DNA of 64,000 nucleotides from Sphingobacterium detergens (lineage in GTDB: Bacteria; Bacteroidota; Bacteroidia; Sphingobacteriales; Sphingobacteriaceae). Location: positions 2,100,500 to 2,164,499 of the forward strand of contig NZ_RAPY01000001.1 of NCBI RefSeq assembly GCF_003610355.1. Direction: 5' to 3'. Position 1 is the stretch's first letter. Each line of letters begins with the position of its first letter. The notes beneath the pieces were generated by a model that was not told the DNA's origin, did not search any database, and saw only the letters and a program-made list of their open reading frames with translations. This document shows positions 9,868 through 18,888 of this stretch, piece after piece. Both the position numbers and the translations under genes were made by a program.

Positions 9868-9908
9868 AACCTTTGAAGGCAATCCTGTATTCGCTTTCAA
9901 AGGTTTTT
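9868..9908 (+). terminator. Rho-independent terminator after the barrel gene
   Basis: Perfect 10-bp stem AACCTTTGAA (9868-9877) with TTCAAAGGTT (9896-9905) followed by a T run. Right after it, TATATTTG (9913-9920) and TATTTTTG (9923-9930) both match the -7 consensus and could start the kinase/regulator operon with a very short leader. Confidence 0.8.
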
Positions 9909-9934
9909 GTCATATATTTGACTATTTTTGTCCC

Positions 9935-10975
9935 ATGTTTCTCAAAAAAAACTATCTCCATCGGCACCTGTTTCTCACGCTCTTCTGGCTTGTCCTCTGG
10001 TTTGCCCTGTGGATACAAGTGAAACAGGATATGGACACAGCCAGTGCACTGATCCATAGCTCATTAGTGATGATCTGTTCCATTAGCATCTCGCAATTCC
10101 TGAGTGACAGCATCTTACCCAAAGCGATTAAGACACAAAAAATGAAGCCCTTTGTTTTCAAAGCTATCTTTTTCGTCCTTATTTTAGCGTTGCTGATCAG
10201 TGTGGTGGATGTTTATTTTATTATGCATAGCCAGGTGTTATCAGAGGATGAGCGAAACACACTTTTATTTGTTCAATGCTATAAATCTATTCCTTCTTCC
10301 TTGCTGATCAATGGCACAGCCTGTGGTATCCGTTTTTATCAAGAACATGCCAATATTCAGCAGGACCATAGCGAGTTGCAGCAGAACTTCCTGGAAAGCC
10401 AGCTCAAAATTTTGCAAGATCAGGTCAATCCACACTTTATGTTCAATGTATTGAACCATATCCATATCCTGATGAAAAAGAATGTGGATATGGCCGATTT
10501 TTTACTGTTAAAATTCTCCGATATCCTGCGCTACCAGCTCTATGAATGCAACCAATCATTTGTACTGCTGAGCCGTGAGCTACAATATTTACAGAATTTT
10601 ATTACGATTGAACAGATGCGTTGGGGAGACGAGCTGGAGGTTGACTGCAGCTGGTCACAGTCAACAGAAGATCTACATATTGCACCGCTGATGCTCATCT
10701 GTTTTGTGGAAAATGCCTTCAAACATGTGGATCGACTTCCGAATCAAAAAGGTAAAATCAGCGTCAACTGCGCTGAGAAAGACGGCTATTTCCAATTTCA
10801 TATCAGAAATAGCTATCAGACCTATCCCTTGCAGACATCAACAAGACACTCTGGTATTGGACTGGAAAATGTCAAAAAGAGGTTGGAGCTGCAGTATGAA
10901 AATCAGTATAGCTTAACCATTGACAAGCAAGACGACAGTTTTTGCGTCGACCTGACAATCAATCTTAACTGCTAA
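9935..10975 (+). CDS. LytS/YehU-type sensor histidine kinase
   Basis: 346 residues: four predicted membrane helices in the first 130 residues with no large periplasmic domain, a short coiled coil, then a His_kinase (PF06580-type) domain. The phospho-accepting histidine is H167 in QVNPHFMFNVLNH. The ATP-binding part has the N box (FVENAFKHV) and a G box (GIGLENVKKRL). This family signals to LytTR response regulators, and one follows immediately: this stop codon is directly adjacent to the next ATG. The stimulus is unknown. Confidence 0.92.
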   Translation: MFLKKNYLHRHLFLTLFWLVLWFALWIQVKQDMDTASALIHSSLVMICSISISQFLSDSILPKAIKTQKMKPFVFKAIFFVLILALLISVVDVYFIMHSQVLSEDERNTLLFVQCYKSIPSSLLINGTACGIRFYQEHANIQQDHSELQQNFLESQLKILQDQVNPHFMFNVLNHIHILMKKNVDMADFLLLKFSDILRYQLYECNQSFVLLSRELQYLQNFITIEQMRWGDELEVDCSWSQSTEDLHIAPLMLICFVENAFKHVDRLPNQKGKISVNCAEKDGYFQFHIRNSYQTYPLQTSTRHSGIGLENVKKRLELQYENQYSLTIDKQDDSFCVDLTINLNC

Positions 10976-11710
10976 ATGACTATGGAACAAACAAAGATGA
11001 AATGTATCATCGTGGACGATGAACCGCTGCTACGGCAGCATATTGCTGAAATGACCGAACAGGTTGATTTTCTCGAGCTCGTCGCAACTTTTCCTTCAGC
11101 CCTGGCGGCAGCCTCCAGATTGCAACAAGGCGATATTGACCTTATTTTTTTGGATATCAATATGCCTTATCTCAATGGTATTGATTTTTTGGAATCACTT
11201 GAAAATCCTCCGTTATGTATATTCATTACAGCCTATTCGGAGTATGCCCTGGAAGGATTCCGTCTTCAGGCAGTGGATTATCTTCTGAAACCTATTGTAT
11301 TCCAACGTTTTTTTCAGGCAGCAACAAAAGCCTTTCAGCAATTTGTACAGCGAAATAAATCGACACAGGAACCTGTTGCCAACGATACCATGCTTTTTGT
11401 CCGGCAAGGTGATGCCTTTGTCAAAATCTCCTGGACAGATATCCTCTATGCCGAAAGCATGCAGAATTACACCAAGCTCCATTTTAAAGAACGGACCCTC
11501 ACTATCCACCAGACCATGCTTGCATTGGAAGAGGCTTTACCGGGTAGCCATTTTTTCCGTATCCACAAATCTTATCTGGTCAATGTCAATCATATTGATA
11601 TTATCTCAGGTGGAAGGGTATACATTCGGGAACAGGAATTACCCATCTCCCGTACAAAAAGAGAAGAGCTTCTCCAAAACGTGGTTTTTAAGAAGCTCCT
11701 TAGCCGTTAA
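10976..11710 (+). CDS. LytTR-family response regulator
   Basis: 244 residues: receiver domain with the acidic pair in IIVDDEP, phospho-acceptor D60 in LIFLDINMP and a conserved Lys in YLLKPI, then a LytTR DNA-binding domain (about 135-240) with typical YAESMQNYTKLH, FFRIHKSYLVN and LPISRTKREEL segments. It forms a two-gene operon with the kinase. LytTR domains bind tandem direct repeats about 21 bp apart. Two such repeats lie near this gene (9167-9194 and 12738-12769), each in front of an outer-membrane protein gene. The stop overlaps the convergent next gene by 4 bp. The ATG six bases on is an equally possible start. Confidence 0.93.
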   Translation: MTMEQTKMKCIIVDDEPLLRQHIAEMTEQVDFLELVATFPSALAAASRLQQGDIDLIFLDINMPYLNGIDFLESLENPPLCIFITAYSEYALEGFRLQAVDYLLKPIVFQRFFQAATKAFQQFVQRNKSTQEPVANDTMLFVRQGDAFVKISWTDILYAESMQNYTKLHFKERTLTIHQTMLALEEALPGSHFFRIHKSYLVNVNHIDIISGGRVYIREQELPISRTKREELLQNVVFKKLLSR

Positions 11711-12618
11711 TAGGGCATATTCCATTTAAATCCTACCGAGGTATAGAAGGTCGGTGAAAAGCGAGGATCGGCCTGCTTCTTATCCTTGAAGAAACTCTTT
11801 AAGGACCGGTCGTTTTCAACATACATCCGGGCGAGTGTGCTTCCCCCTGTTAGCTGCAATTTAAGATTCTTACCGAGGTTGAATTGAGGTTGAAGACCGG
11901 CCGTTAACAACATAAATCCGCCGAGTGTGGACTTCCCGTTCTTTTCCCGTTCAGCTGTCATACCATCCAGGTTGACTACTGCGCGAAGATCCATAAACTT
12001 GTTGACCTGATAAGCAGCGGCAAGACCCTGAGGGAAATTGACATTGAACTTGACCTTGCCATTGGTCTTCCAGTCAAAATACAGTCCCGGCAGAATCATC
12101 GGTACACCAAAGCTATTGCTCAATACCGGACCAAATCCAAAGGCAAGATTCGGCTTAAACCGTTTGATAAAAAGAACTCCCCCCTGTCCCAGGACATCCT
12201 TACCATTGACTTTGACTAGATCAGAATAAATACCGACCGAAGCAAAAGTCAATAGCGACCAGTTTTTCTTTAAAGAAGTCAAGTATTGCAGTCCGATTTC
12301 GGCATTCAACATTTCAGTCGGAAAAAGCTGTTGTTCATAATCGCGGTTTTGCATCTTTGCGTATGTAGCGCCCATTTTCCATGACCAGCGTTTGATATTA
12401 CCCAAAGAATCCACTTTGGTCGACAAAGGTATTTCAAGATTGAATTGTATCCTTTTGAAATCACTTTTAGAGCCGGTCTTTACGCTATCTTCTGGTCGGA
12501 TATAGTTTGACAGCGGAACATAATCGACAATAACTTGTCCAGATACTGCATTTTGGGCATGTGCTGTCAGCGTCGCTAAGCTGCTGAACAAGATGGCACA
12601 TAAAACTTGTTTCTTCAT
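11707..12618 (-). CDS. Outer-membrane barrel protein of unknown function
   Basis: 303 residues with a signal peptide ending in AHAQ (about residue 22). The mature protein is rich in alternating strands and aromatic residues and ends SVGFKWNMPY, as expected of an outer-membrane barrel; it resembles the DUF6268-like barrels of Bacteroidota, but I am not sure of the family. It is convergent with the LytTR regulator, overlapping by 4 bp. It has a well-formed promoter with a 21-bp-phased direct repeat directly upstream, so regulation by the neighbouring LytTR system is plausible. Confidence 0.75.
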   Translation of the reverse strand: MKKQVLCAILFSSLATLTAHAQNAVSGQVIVDYVPLSNYIRPEDSVKTGSKSDFKRIQFNLEIPLSTKVDSLGNIKRWSWKMGATYAKMQNRDYEQQLFPTEMLNAEIGLQYLTSLKKNWSLLTFASVGIYSDLVKVNGKDVLGQGGVLFIKRFKPNLAFGFGPVLSNSFGVPMILPGLYFDWKTNGKVKFNVNFPQGLAAAYQVNKFMDLRAVVNLDGMTAEREKNGKSTLGGFMLLTAGLQPQFNLGKNLKLQLTGGSTLARMYVENDRSLKSFFKDKKQADPRFSPTFYTSVGFKWNMPY

Positions 12619-12698
12619 GTTTTTTTCTGCAAAGGAAGGCCTCGATCCCCAGAAGCAGTAAACATTTTGACGTACCGCTGCTTTCCATTGACCAAATG

Positions 12699-12728
12699 CA
12701 AAGCTATTGCGATCTCAAAAAACGCAAA
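12699..12728 (-). promoter_or_regulatory. Bacteroidota promoter of the 12618 barrel gene
   Basis: Read on the minus strand: TTTG (12728-12725), an 18-bp spacer, then TAGCTTTG (12706-12699), matching TTTG-N18/19-TAnnTTTG. The start codon is about 80 bp downstream. Confidence 0.75.
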
Positions 12729-12737
12729 AGCCTTTTT

Positions 12738-12771
12738 CGGATCGTAAAAGGTTGTTTACGGATTGTAAACA
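12738..12771. promoter_or_regulatory. Direct repeat 21 bp apart, probable activator site
   Basis: CGGATCGTAAA (12738-12748) and CGGATTGTAAA (12759-12769) differ at one base and start exactly 21 bp apart, 10 bp upstream of the -33 box of the 12618 promoter. That is the expected geometry for a LytTR-type activator. The second half also contains a perfect 7-bp inverted repeat (TGTTTAC, 5 bp, GTAAACA; 12753-12771), so binding of a dimer to a dyad is an alternative. Confidence 0.6.
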
Positions 12772-12888
12772 ATGCTATTTTCTTCTTTATCAAATTAATA
12801 ATTTAGTGATCAATGGCCCTATCCAATTGGAATTGATAGTCGCCTGTTTCTGAAGGATAAACTGTAAGAACATTTTAACAGGTAAAAA

Positions 12889-14124
12889 ATGAGCAAAATA
12901 TTTAAGATTGTTTTCACCATTTTGTTGATCACCAACAACAGCTGTTCCAATGGACAATCCAAACAGGAATGTCTGGATATGCTGGATGATAACCTTGCTT
13001 TGCTTGAGCATCTTTTGAATAACGATAAACATGTTGCCACAGATTTCAAAGAAATGCAGACTACCTTCAGCAATCAACCTTATCAAAAAGAAAATAAGAC
13101 CAAATTTGACGAAAGCTCTCATTTTCACAAGGGATATCCGCCCATAACGGAATATATCTATCCAAATACATTCATTAAATTAAAGTTCGACAGATTTAAT
13201 ATTGCTCATACATTAGACAAAGATTATCCATTCACAATGGATTTTATCAATAATATTGATCAGGCGATATTTAAGTTGAAAAAAATCTACTTTCTGGATG
13301 GATCAGTCCGGGATCAAGAAATAAAGGTTGTTGACAAAATCGTTTCGGAGCAGCTTGGTGACCAGACCTTGGTCCTCTCAGGAACAAAACCCATTAAGAG
13401 TTTCGATTATAGCATGGAAACTCACCTGAACAAAGAGGTTAGTTATGAAATTACCAGAACAGGGCAACGTATAGAAACCTCGGCTGGTAGCATTGAAGTG
13501 ATACACTGCGGCAATGGGTATGTGCGGATTAAAACATCTGAACCCATGCGGCATCTTGTACGAATTTTGGCTACAGATGAAAAAGGGCGCCAATTGACAA
13601 CAGTAGCAGCCGAACAACGGAATGCCTACAAAAAAGACGATTTACGTGTTTATATTACAAACATGGAACAGGCGAAAGCCCTTTTGGATAAAGACGAAAT
13701 CACTTGTGCAGAGGTCCATCAGAAGTACTCATCCGAAATATTGAATGCCGAACTGGATGGAATGGCTGATTCCTTATTTCTGACGCAATATTTTGTATCT
13801 GATTTTAAGAAAGCATCTATCGTATTCTGGGATAATACAAAAGAGGTCAAACAAGTGTATGAACGGAATTCCGCAGATCAAACGGACCTGCGGCCTGAAG
13901 ACTTTTACGAAGCATGCTCCTGTGTTGTTGCCCAGGATAAAAAATCAGAGTTGTACGGTCTTATTGGCTTGGAAGGCAACTGGATCATTGAGCCAAAATT
14001 TTTAGAGCTTAATGCACAATGGGGAACCGAAGGACTGTTTTGGGGCCTGACTGATGTTGACAAGAAGCGGGTTGAATATGTATTTGATAAGGAAAATAAA
14101 AAGCTTACAAAAACACGCAAATAG
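12889..14124 (+). CDS. Lipoprotein with WG-repeat-like C-terminus
   Basis: 411 residues with a short hydrophobic leader and a lipobox-like TNNSC (Cys19), so probably a lipoprotein. The central part has no motif I recognise. The last 60 residues (LYGLIGLEGNWIIEPKF, then GLFWGL) look like one WG repeat, a beta unit seen in many surface proteins. Function unknown. The gene stands alone, with no clear terminator before the convergent gene at 14293. Confidence 0.7.
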   Translation: MSKIFKIVFTILLITNNSCSNGQSKQECLDMLDDNLALLEHLLNNDKHVATDFKEMQTTFSNQPYQKENKTKFDESSHFHKGYPPITEYIYPNTFIKLKFDRFNIAHTLDKDYPFTMDFINNIDQAIFKLKKIYFLDGSVRDQEIKVVDKIVSEQLGDQTLVLSGTKPIKSFDYSMETHLNKEVSYEITRTGQRIETSAGSIEVIHCGNGYVRIKTSEPMRHLVRILATDEKGRQLTTVAAEQRNAYKKDDLRVYITNMEQAKALLDKDEITCAEVHQKYSSEILNAELDGMADSLFLTQYFVSDFKKASIVFWDNTKEVKQVYERNSADQTDLRPEDFYEACSCVVAQDKKSELYGLIGLEGNWIIEPKFLELNAQWGTEGLFWGLTDVDKKRVEYVFDKENKKLTKTRK

Positions 14125-14292
14125 CAGGGCCTCTCAACGCATTGGCGGTGTAAGTCGATGATAGATTATCCTCACTTAAATACCTGTGATGAAACACACT
14201 GTTGAATTCAAGCAAAATGACATTGATTTTGATTAGTCGACCAAGGCTACAGCAGAATATCGCTGATACGATTTGTTATTGACTGCTCAGTT

Positions 14293-15240
14293 TTAGCACG
14301 GAGACCACCAATGTATAGATTGCGCTTTACCATCTTTAAAGTACATTCTGATATGACCATCCACGATCCCTTCATTGTCCTCCCGCAATCTGATTACCCA
14401 CAATTTCCCCGCTTTATCCATCCCTTGTCGTTCATTCACAGCTGTAGGGAAAAGCTGTTGTATGTCTTCTATCGTTGTGTTCGCATCTATCCGGATCCCA
14501 TTGTAGCTGATAAAATTTCCATTCAAAAACCAAAAATCTTCTACTGCAACACTATCGCCACTGGTTTCAAAACGTGAGCCACTTTTGTACAGATATTTAT
14601 CGTCTGGAGCTTCGGTATCAAAAATGGTGACACAGGGTGCTTCATCTTTTAGCAGTTGAATACTATCGGGCCGACCAAAAACTTTTTCAAAATCACTTCG
14701 GGTAAAAAACCTGTCCAGCTTACCGTTAAACTTGATATCCTTGACCAACATCACATCTCTTAATGCATATCCGCTGCCCGTCTTGACAATCGTTGCTTTG
14801 GAATAACATAACGACGAAAGATCATGTTCTTGTGCAATACGCTTGTCATATCTCAAGGTTAGGGAATTATCGGGGTCATTTGTTATATCTAAAAGTTGTC
14901 CGGTTTTCTGATGAAATTCCAACCAGCCCACGGCATGTTCTACCAGTCTTTTTTCTGAAGGATTTTCCGAAATATCATTAATAACATACAACTTGATCGT
15001 CAGCTTTTCAGGGCCTAGGTAAGCCACTGCGACCTGAACAAGTGTATTACCAAATTGACTAAATGCGATTGCATTGCTTGACTTCACCAATTGCGTTATA
15101 ACTTGTTCGCAAGAAACAGTATTATTTTTCGGAACGATAATTTTCGCATCAACAGTATCGGTTTTCTGCTGTGCCTTATTGGTCGACTGTCCCTGGCATG
15201 AGAAAAGGACTAATACAAAAAAGACAGCTATTCTTGACAT
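14293..15240 (-). CDS. Lipoprotein of unknown function
   Basis: 315 residues with a lipoprotein leader (VLVLFSCQGQS, Cys15). The mature protein is a mixed alpha/beta sequence without a motif I recognise. It lies 46 bp downstream of the 135-residue secreted protein on the same strand, so the two may be co-transcribed. No enzyme signature is visible. Confidence 0.65.
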   Translation of the reverse strand: MSRIAVFFVLVLFSCQGQSTNKAQQKTDTVDAKIIVPKNNTVSCEQVITQLVKSSNAIAFSQFGNTLVQVAVAYLGPEKLTIKLYVINDISENPSEKRLVEHAVGWLEFHQKTGQLLDITNDPDNSLTLRYDKRIAQEHDLSSLCYSKATIVKTGSGYALRDVMLVKDIKFNGKLDRFFTRSDFEKVFGRPDSIQLLKDEAPCVTIFDTEAPDDKYLYKSGSRFETSGDSVAVEDFWFLNGNFISYNGIRIDANTTIEDIQQLFPTAVNERQGMDKAGKLWVIRLREDNEGIVDGHIRMYFKDGKAQSIHWWSPC

Positions 15241-15286
15241 ATTATTTAGTTCGTTTTGGACAGGGCATCTATTTACCTGCGGGTCT

Positions 15287-15694
15287 TTATTTCTTTTTGG
15301 TCGTACGTTTAAAAATTCTTGTTTCGACAGTTCCGGTTTTCACCATATTTCCTGTTTCATCCCATATAATCGATTTTGCCCTTAAATTCAATTTCCCTTT
15401 TATAACCTCCATTTCCAGCTCGTCATTAAGTCCCAGCTTGGCTGGGATAAACAAAACCTTTCCTTTTAATTGAGCCCGAAAAGTCCTTGGTGGAGCCTCA
15501 CCGCTACCGATATCTTTAAAATTTGCATATTCATTACCCGGTTCAAACCAGATCACAACGGTATTGGTCTGAAATCGGGTCTCATATGCCCACGTACCCG
15601 TAAAAGCAGATTTTATACGATCGGGAATTTCCAGGGTCTGCGCCCCCGAACGTCCTATGAAAAGAATGAATATAATCAATAAAATAGGTCTCAT
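15287..15694 (-). CDS. Small secreted protein, lipocalin-like size
   Basis: 135 residues with a signal peptide (MRPILLIIFILFIGRSGAQ). The mature part begins SAFTGTWAYETRFQ and is strand-rich with a very basic end (RTTKKK), the size and style of small periplasmic beta proteins of Bacteroidota. No confident family. It lies upstream of the 14293 lipoprotein gene. Confidence 0.65.
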   Translation of the reverse strand: MRPILLIIFILFIGRSGAQTLEIPDRIKSAFTGTWAYETRFQTNTVVIWFEPGNEYANFKDIGSGEAPPRTFRAQLKGKVLFIPAKLGLNDELEMEVIKGKLNLRAKSIIWDETGNMVKTGTVETRIFKRTTKKK

Positions 15695-15747
15695 CTATCA
15701 TTAATGGCTAAATTAAATTTGTTTACGCAGGTATTTTCAGCATAAGA

Positions 15748-16142
15748 TCAATCCTGAAGCCAATTTCGGCTTATGTATAATCTTATCGTATAATACCATT
15801 TTGGCGCTTTAATCAAAGTAACCTCAACAATTTTATTGCCAAAAAGTGTGCAAAGCAAATTATTGAATATCAATCCTACCAAACCCCATTCGATGTATTT
15901 ACGCACAAATTCGCCAACACTTTTGGTTTCCGTTTTTCTGAACAGATTTTTCCGGTGAGTCCGCACCCTGTCAGGGGAGATAAAAAGCTTTTCTGCGATC
16001 TGTGGACTGGAGTTTCCTTTAGCTACTAAAGCCAGGATTTCCATCTCTCGCTTGGATAATAGCGGAATAGCACATTTCGACTCTCGATAAACGCATAGAA
16101 CTCTCTTAATTTGGATATTTAAAATTATTATCGTAATATTGC
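15748..16142 (-). pseudogene. Remnant of a LuxR-type helix-turn-helix gene
   Basis: The minus strand encodes LLSKREMEILALVAKG, QIAEKLFISPDRVRTHRKNLF and EFVRKYIEWGL, a complete LuxR/GerE DNA-binding domain. The only in-frame ATG (16044) would remove the first helix residues. Upstream the frame stays open without a start codon and runs into the arsR promoter on the opposite strand, while the N-terminal sensory part is absent. Downstream the frame reads past the usual domain end for about 35 unrelated residues. It is best read as a truncated leftover, possibly cut when the ars operon arrived. Confidence 0.7.
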
Positions 16143-16148
16143 GATATA
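16129..16148. promoter_or_regulatory. ArsR-type operator in front of arsR
   Basis: TATCG (16129-16133) and CGATA (16142-16146) form a perfect inverted repeat around TAATATTG, which itself resembles a -7 promoter box (TAnnTTTG). The ATG of arsR is 13 bp further. A closely matching copy lies at 16511-16529, which is strong evidence for a specific site, most likely bound by ArsR itself. Confidence 0.8.
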
Positions 16149-16158
16149 ATAAAACAAG

Positions 16159-16491
16159 ATGGGACTTACAAAGACAGAAATTTTCGCTGATGAACAGAAT
16201 AAACTGGCTGTAGCATTTAAGGTTTTAGGACACCCCGCACGTATAGCTATCCTTCAATATATTATTGACAAGAAAGCATGCATCTGTAATGATCTGGTTG
16301 ATGAACTAGGGCTAGCACAGGCAACTATTTCCCAACATCTTAAGGAATTAAAAAATACAGGAATAATACAGGGGACAATTGAGGGAAAATCTGTTTGTTA
16401 CTGCATTAATGAAGCAGTCTGGAAACAAATGCAACAGGAGTTCAACGCATTTTTCAATCAGGACGTAAACATTTCAAGTTGCTGTAAGTAA
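16159..16491 (+). CDS. arsR: ArsR-family metalloregulator
   Basis: 110 residues, winged helix. The metal-sensing pair is visible as C41 and C43 in ACICNDL, followed by the recognition helix LAQATISQHLKELKNTGII; extra cysteines lie near the end (VCYC and SSCCK). ArsR represses its own operon and leaves the DNA when As(III) binds the cysteines. It is the first gene of an ars operon and has an inverted-repeat operator 13 bp upstream of its start and a second one after its stop. Confidence 0.93.
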   Translation: MGLTKTEIFADEQNKLAVAFKVLGHPARIAILQYIIDKKACICNDLVDELGLAQATISQHLKELKNTGIIQGTIEGKSVCYCINEAVWKQMQQEFNAFFNQDVNISSCCK

Positions 16492-16510
16492 CTTTTTTTT
16501 GAGTAAACAC

Positions 16511-16529
16511 ATCGTAATATTGCAATATA
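16511..16529. promoter_or_regulatory. Second ArsR-type operator, upstream of the DUF6428 gene
   Basis: ATCGTAATATTGCAATATA repeats the operator at 16130-16148 with one base changed (A for G at the right arm). It lies between arsR and the next gene and suggests a second, separately controlled promoter for the resistance genes. Confidence 0.75.
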
Positions 16530-16561
16530 TAGTTTTTAATAAATAATAAAATTAGTCTTTT

Positions 16562-17035
16562 ATGAAATTATCAGAAATCAAAGAAATTTTAGCAACATTG
16601 GATCATGTTGATTTTCAGTTGGAAAATGGCACATTTGTTCCTGAACACTTCCATGTCACCGAAGTAGGTCAGATCACAAAAAATTTCATTGACTGTGGTG
16701 GTGTTATCCGTCAGGAGAAAGTGGTCAACTTCCAGCTCTGGAATGCGGATGATTATGAGCACCGTCTAAAACCAAGCAAACTATTACATATCATCAATTT
16801 GTCTGAAGATAAATTGGGTATCGAAGATGGGGAAATTGAAGTGGAATACCAAAGCGGTACGATCGGCAAATACGATCTTGACTTTAATGGTAAAACCTTT
16901 GTCCTGAAAAACAAGACCACAGCCTGCCTTGCCCAGGACGCTTGTGGTGTACCATCAGAAAAGTTGAAAATAAATCTTTCTGTGTTGCCCGTTAGCGGAT
17001 CCTCTTGCTGTACGCCAGGCTCAGGCTGTTGTTAA
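16562..17035 (+). CDS. DUF6428-type arsenic-operon protein
   Basis: 157 residues, no signal peptide, beta-rich. It matches the small conserved protein usually found between arsR and the arsenate reductase in Bacteroidota ars operons (DUF6428 by recollection). The last 15 residues hold two vicinal cysteine pairs (SSCC and SGCC), a pattern suited to binding As(III) or another soft metal. A role as an arsenic chaperone or buffer is inference. It is followed 21 bp later by the phosphatase-like gene. Confidence 0.8.
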   Translation: MKLSEIKEILATLDHVDFQLENGTFVPEHFHVTEVGQITKNFIDCGGVIRQEKVVNFQLWNADDYEHRLKPSKLLHIINLSEDKLGIEDGEIEVEYQSGTIGKYDLDFNGKTFVLKNKTTACLAQDACGVPSEKLKINLSVLPVSGSSCCTPGSGCC

Positions 17036-17056
17036 TCACTTAAAATTTCCGCAATA

Positions 17057-17671
17057 ATGTATCAAAGAATAGAAGAAATAATCAGCACGATTACCAGCAG
17101 ACAACAGCTATCTGAGGAGCGTAGGGCGGCATTGAACCCCTTGATTCAATTTATTCAGGACAAGGTTGATCGTGGACAGCCGATCAACCTCAATTTCATT
17201 TGTACCCACAACTCCCGTAGAAGCCATTTATCTCAGCTTTGGGCGCAGGTGGCAGCATCCTTTCATCACATCCCAGCGGTGAACTGCTATTCAGGGGGGA
17301 CGGAAGAAACTGCTTTATTTCCTAAAATCGCGGAAACATTGGTTTCACAAGGATTTGAGGTTTTTAAGATCGCAGACACAGATAACCCAATCTATGCAAT
17401 AAAATATGGCGACAACGACCCGCCAGTAATCGGCTTTTCAAAAAAATATGATAGTCCATTCAACCCAATCTCTGGCTTTGCTGCAATCATGACCTGCTCA
17501 CAGGCGGATGGCGGATGCCCTTTTATTCCCGGTGCTGAGAAAAGGATACCGATTACTTTTGAAGATCCCAAGATTTCAGATGGTACAGCAGAACAAACAT
17601 TGGTGTATGCAGAACGTAGTTTAGAAATTGCGGCTGAAATGTGTTATGTCTTTTCAACTATTAAAAGCTAA
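17057..17671 (+). CDS. Arsenate reductase-like low-molecular-weight phosphatase
   Basis: 204 residues. A phosphate loop CX5R is visible at 49-55 (CTHNSRR), the hallmark of the low-molecular-weight tyrosine phosphatase/ArsC fold. Further cysteines lie at NCYSGG and TCSQADGGCPF and could act as resolving cysteines. In ars operons this family reduces As(V) to As(III) for export. The position just 3 bp before the ACR3 gene supports that role, although annotation as a protein tyrosine phosphatase is common. Confidence 0.88.
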   Translation: MYQRIEEIISTITSRQQLSEERRAALNPLIQFIQDKVDRGQPINLNFICTHNSRRSHLSQLWAQVAASFHHIPAVNCYSGGTEETALFPKIAETLVSQGFEVFKIADTDNPIYAIKYGDNDPPVIGFSKKYDSPFNPISGFAAIMTCSQADGGCPFIPGAEKRIPITFEDPKISDGTAEQTLVYAERSLEIAAEMCYVFSTIKS

Positions 17672-17674
17672 CCC

Positions 17675-18721
17675 ATGCAATCGAAATTAAAATTTCTTGA
17701 CCGTTACCTCACCTTATGGATTTTTCTGGCCATGGTTCTTGGTATTTCTTTGGGTAATTTTTTTCCGGCTTCTGCACTATGGATCAATAGCTATAGCAGT
17801 GGAACAACAAATATACCACTTGCCGTCGGACTGATTCTCATGATGTACCCGCCATTGGCCAAGGTGCGTTATGAACAGGTTGGAAAGGTCTTCCGAAACC
17901 TAAAAGTTCTCGGTACCTCCCTGGTTCTGAACTGGATCATAGGACCAGTATTAATGTTTGTATTGGCACTTTTATTTCTGAACGGATATCCTGAATATAT
18001 GGTCGGATTGATCCTAATCGGGCTTGCTCGTTGTATCGCGATGGTTGTCGTATGGAATGAACTCGCAGATGGTAATAGAGAATATGCCGCAGGATTAATT
18101 GCGTTGAACAGTATCTTTCAGGTCTTACTCTATAGTTTATATGCTTACGTTTTTATCACTGTATTACCCCCACTTTTTGGGGTGACTGGGCTTTCCGTGA
18201 ACATTTCCATTGCTGAAATCGCAAAAAGCGTCGCTATTTATCTAGGGATACCATTCTTCGCCGGAATTTTGAGCAGATATGGACTGATCGCCTTAAAAGG
18301 TGAAAATTGGTTTCAGAACCGTTTTATACCCTCGATCTCTCCGATTACTTTGATAGCGTTGCTCTTTACCATTGTGGTGATGTTTAGTCTCAAAGGCGAG
18401 ATGATCTTACAGTTACCTTTGGATGTATTGCGTATAGCTGTCCCATTGCTGATTTATTTTGCATTGATGTTCACAATCAGTTTTTTTGCTGGCAAAAGGG
18501 TTGGTGCCGATTACTCACAAAGTACAGCCATTGCTTTTACGGCTGCAGGCAATAATTTTGAATTGGCTATTGCAGTCGCAATTGGCGTATTCGGCATCAA
18601 TAGCGGGCAGGCTTTCGTCGGAGTGATTGGTCCACTAGTCGAGGTTCCCGCATTGATAGCACTTGTCAACCTCGCATTTTGGTTCCGAAAAAAATACGTT
18701 GTAAAAGAACTTGCTACTTAA
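17675..18721 (+). CDS. acr3: ACR3-family arsenite efflux permease
   Basis: 348 residues, ten predicted membrane helices. The conserved cysteine is visible as C120 in [13 protein letters not shown], the ACR3 signature, and the sequence [16 protein letters not shown] near the end is also characteristic of this family. It exports As(III) across the inner membrane, driven by proton motive force. It is the last gene of the ars operon and is followed by a terminator. Confidence 0.95.
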   Translation: MQSKLKFLDRYLTLWIFLAMVLGISLGNFFPASALWINSYSSGTTNIPLAVGLILMMYPPLAKVRYEQVGKVFRNLKVLGTSLVLNWIIGPVLMFVLALLFLNGYPEYMVGLILIGLARCIAMVVVWNELADGNREYAAGLIALNSIFQVLLYSLYAYVFITVLPPLFGVTGLSVNISIAEIAKSVAIYLGIPFFAGILSRYGLIALKGENWFQNRFIPSISPITLIALLFTIVVMFSLKGEMILQLPLDVLRIAVPLLIYFALMFTISFFAGKRVGADYSQSTAIAFTAAGNNFELAIAVAIGVFGINSGQAFVGVIGPLVEVPALIALVNLAFWFRKKYVVKELAT

Positions 18722-18744
18722 GTATAGACTTATAATAAATCCCG

Positions 18745-18773
18745 AAGCCATGTCAAAAAACATGGCTTTTTTA
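18745..18773 (+). terminator. Terminator of the ars operon
   Basis: Perfect 9-bp stem AAGCCATGT (18745-18753) with ACATGGCTT (18760-18768) and a T run, 24 bp after the acr3 stop. Confidence 0.92.
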
Positions 18774-18888
18774 AGGTATACTAAAAGGATATACACTTGG
18801 CATGTAAAGTTTTCTTAGTTACATGTTTTCCCCCTCAGTCGCTTACACAGAAGTATTTTCGAAAATTCCACTTGTGCAAAGACATTGC

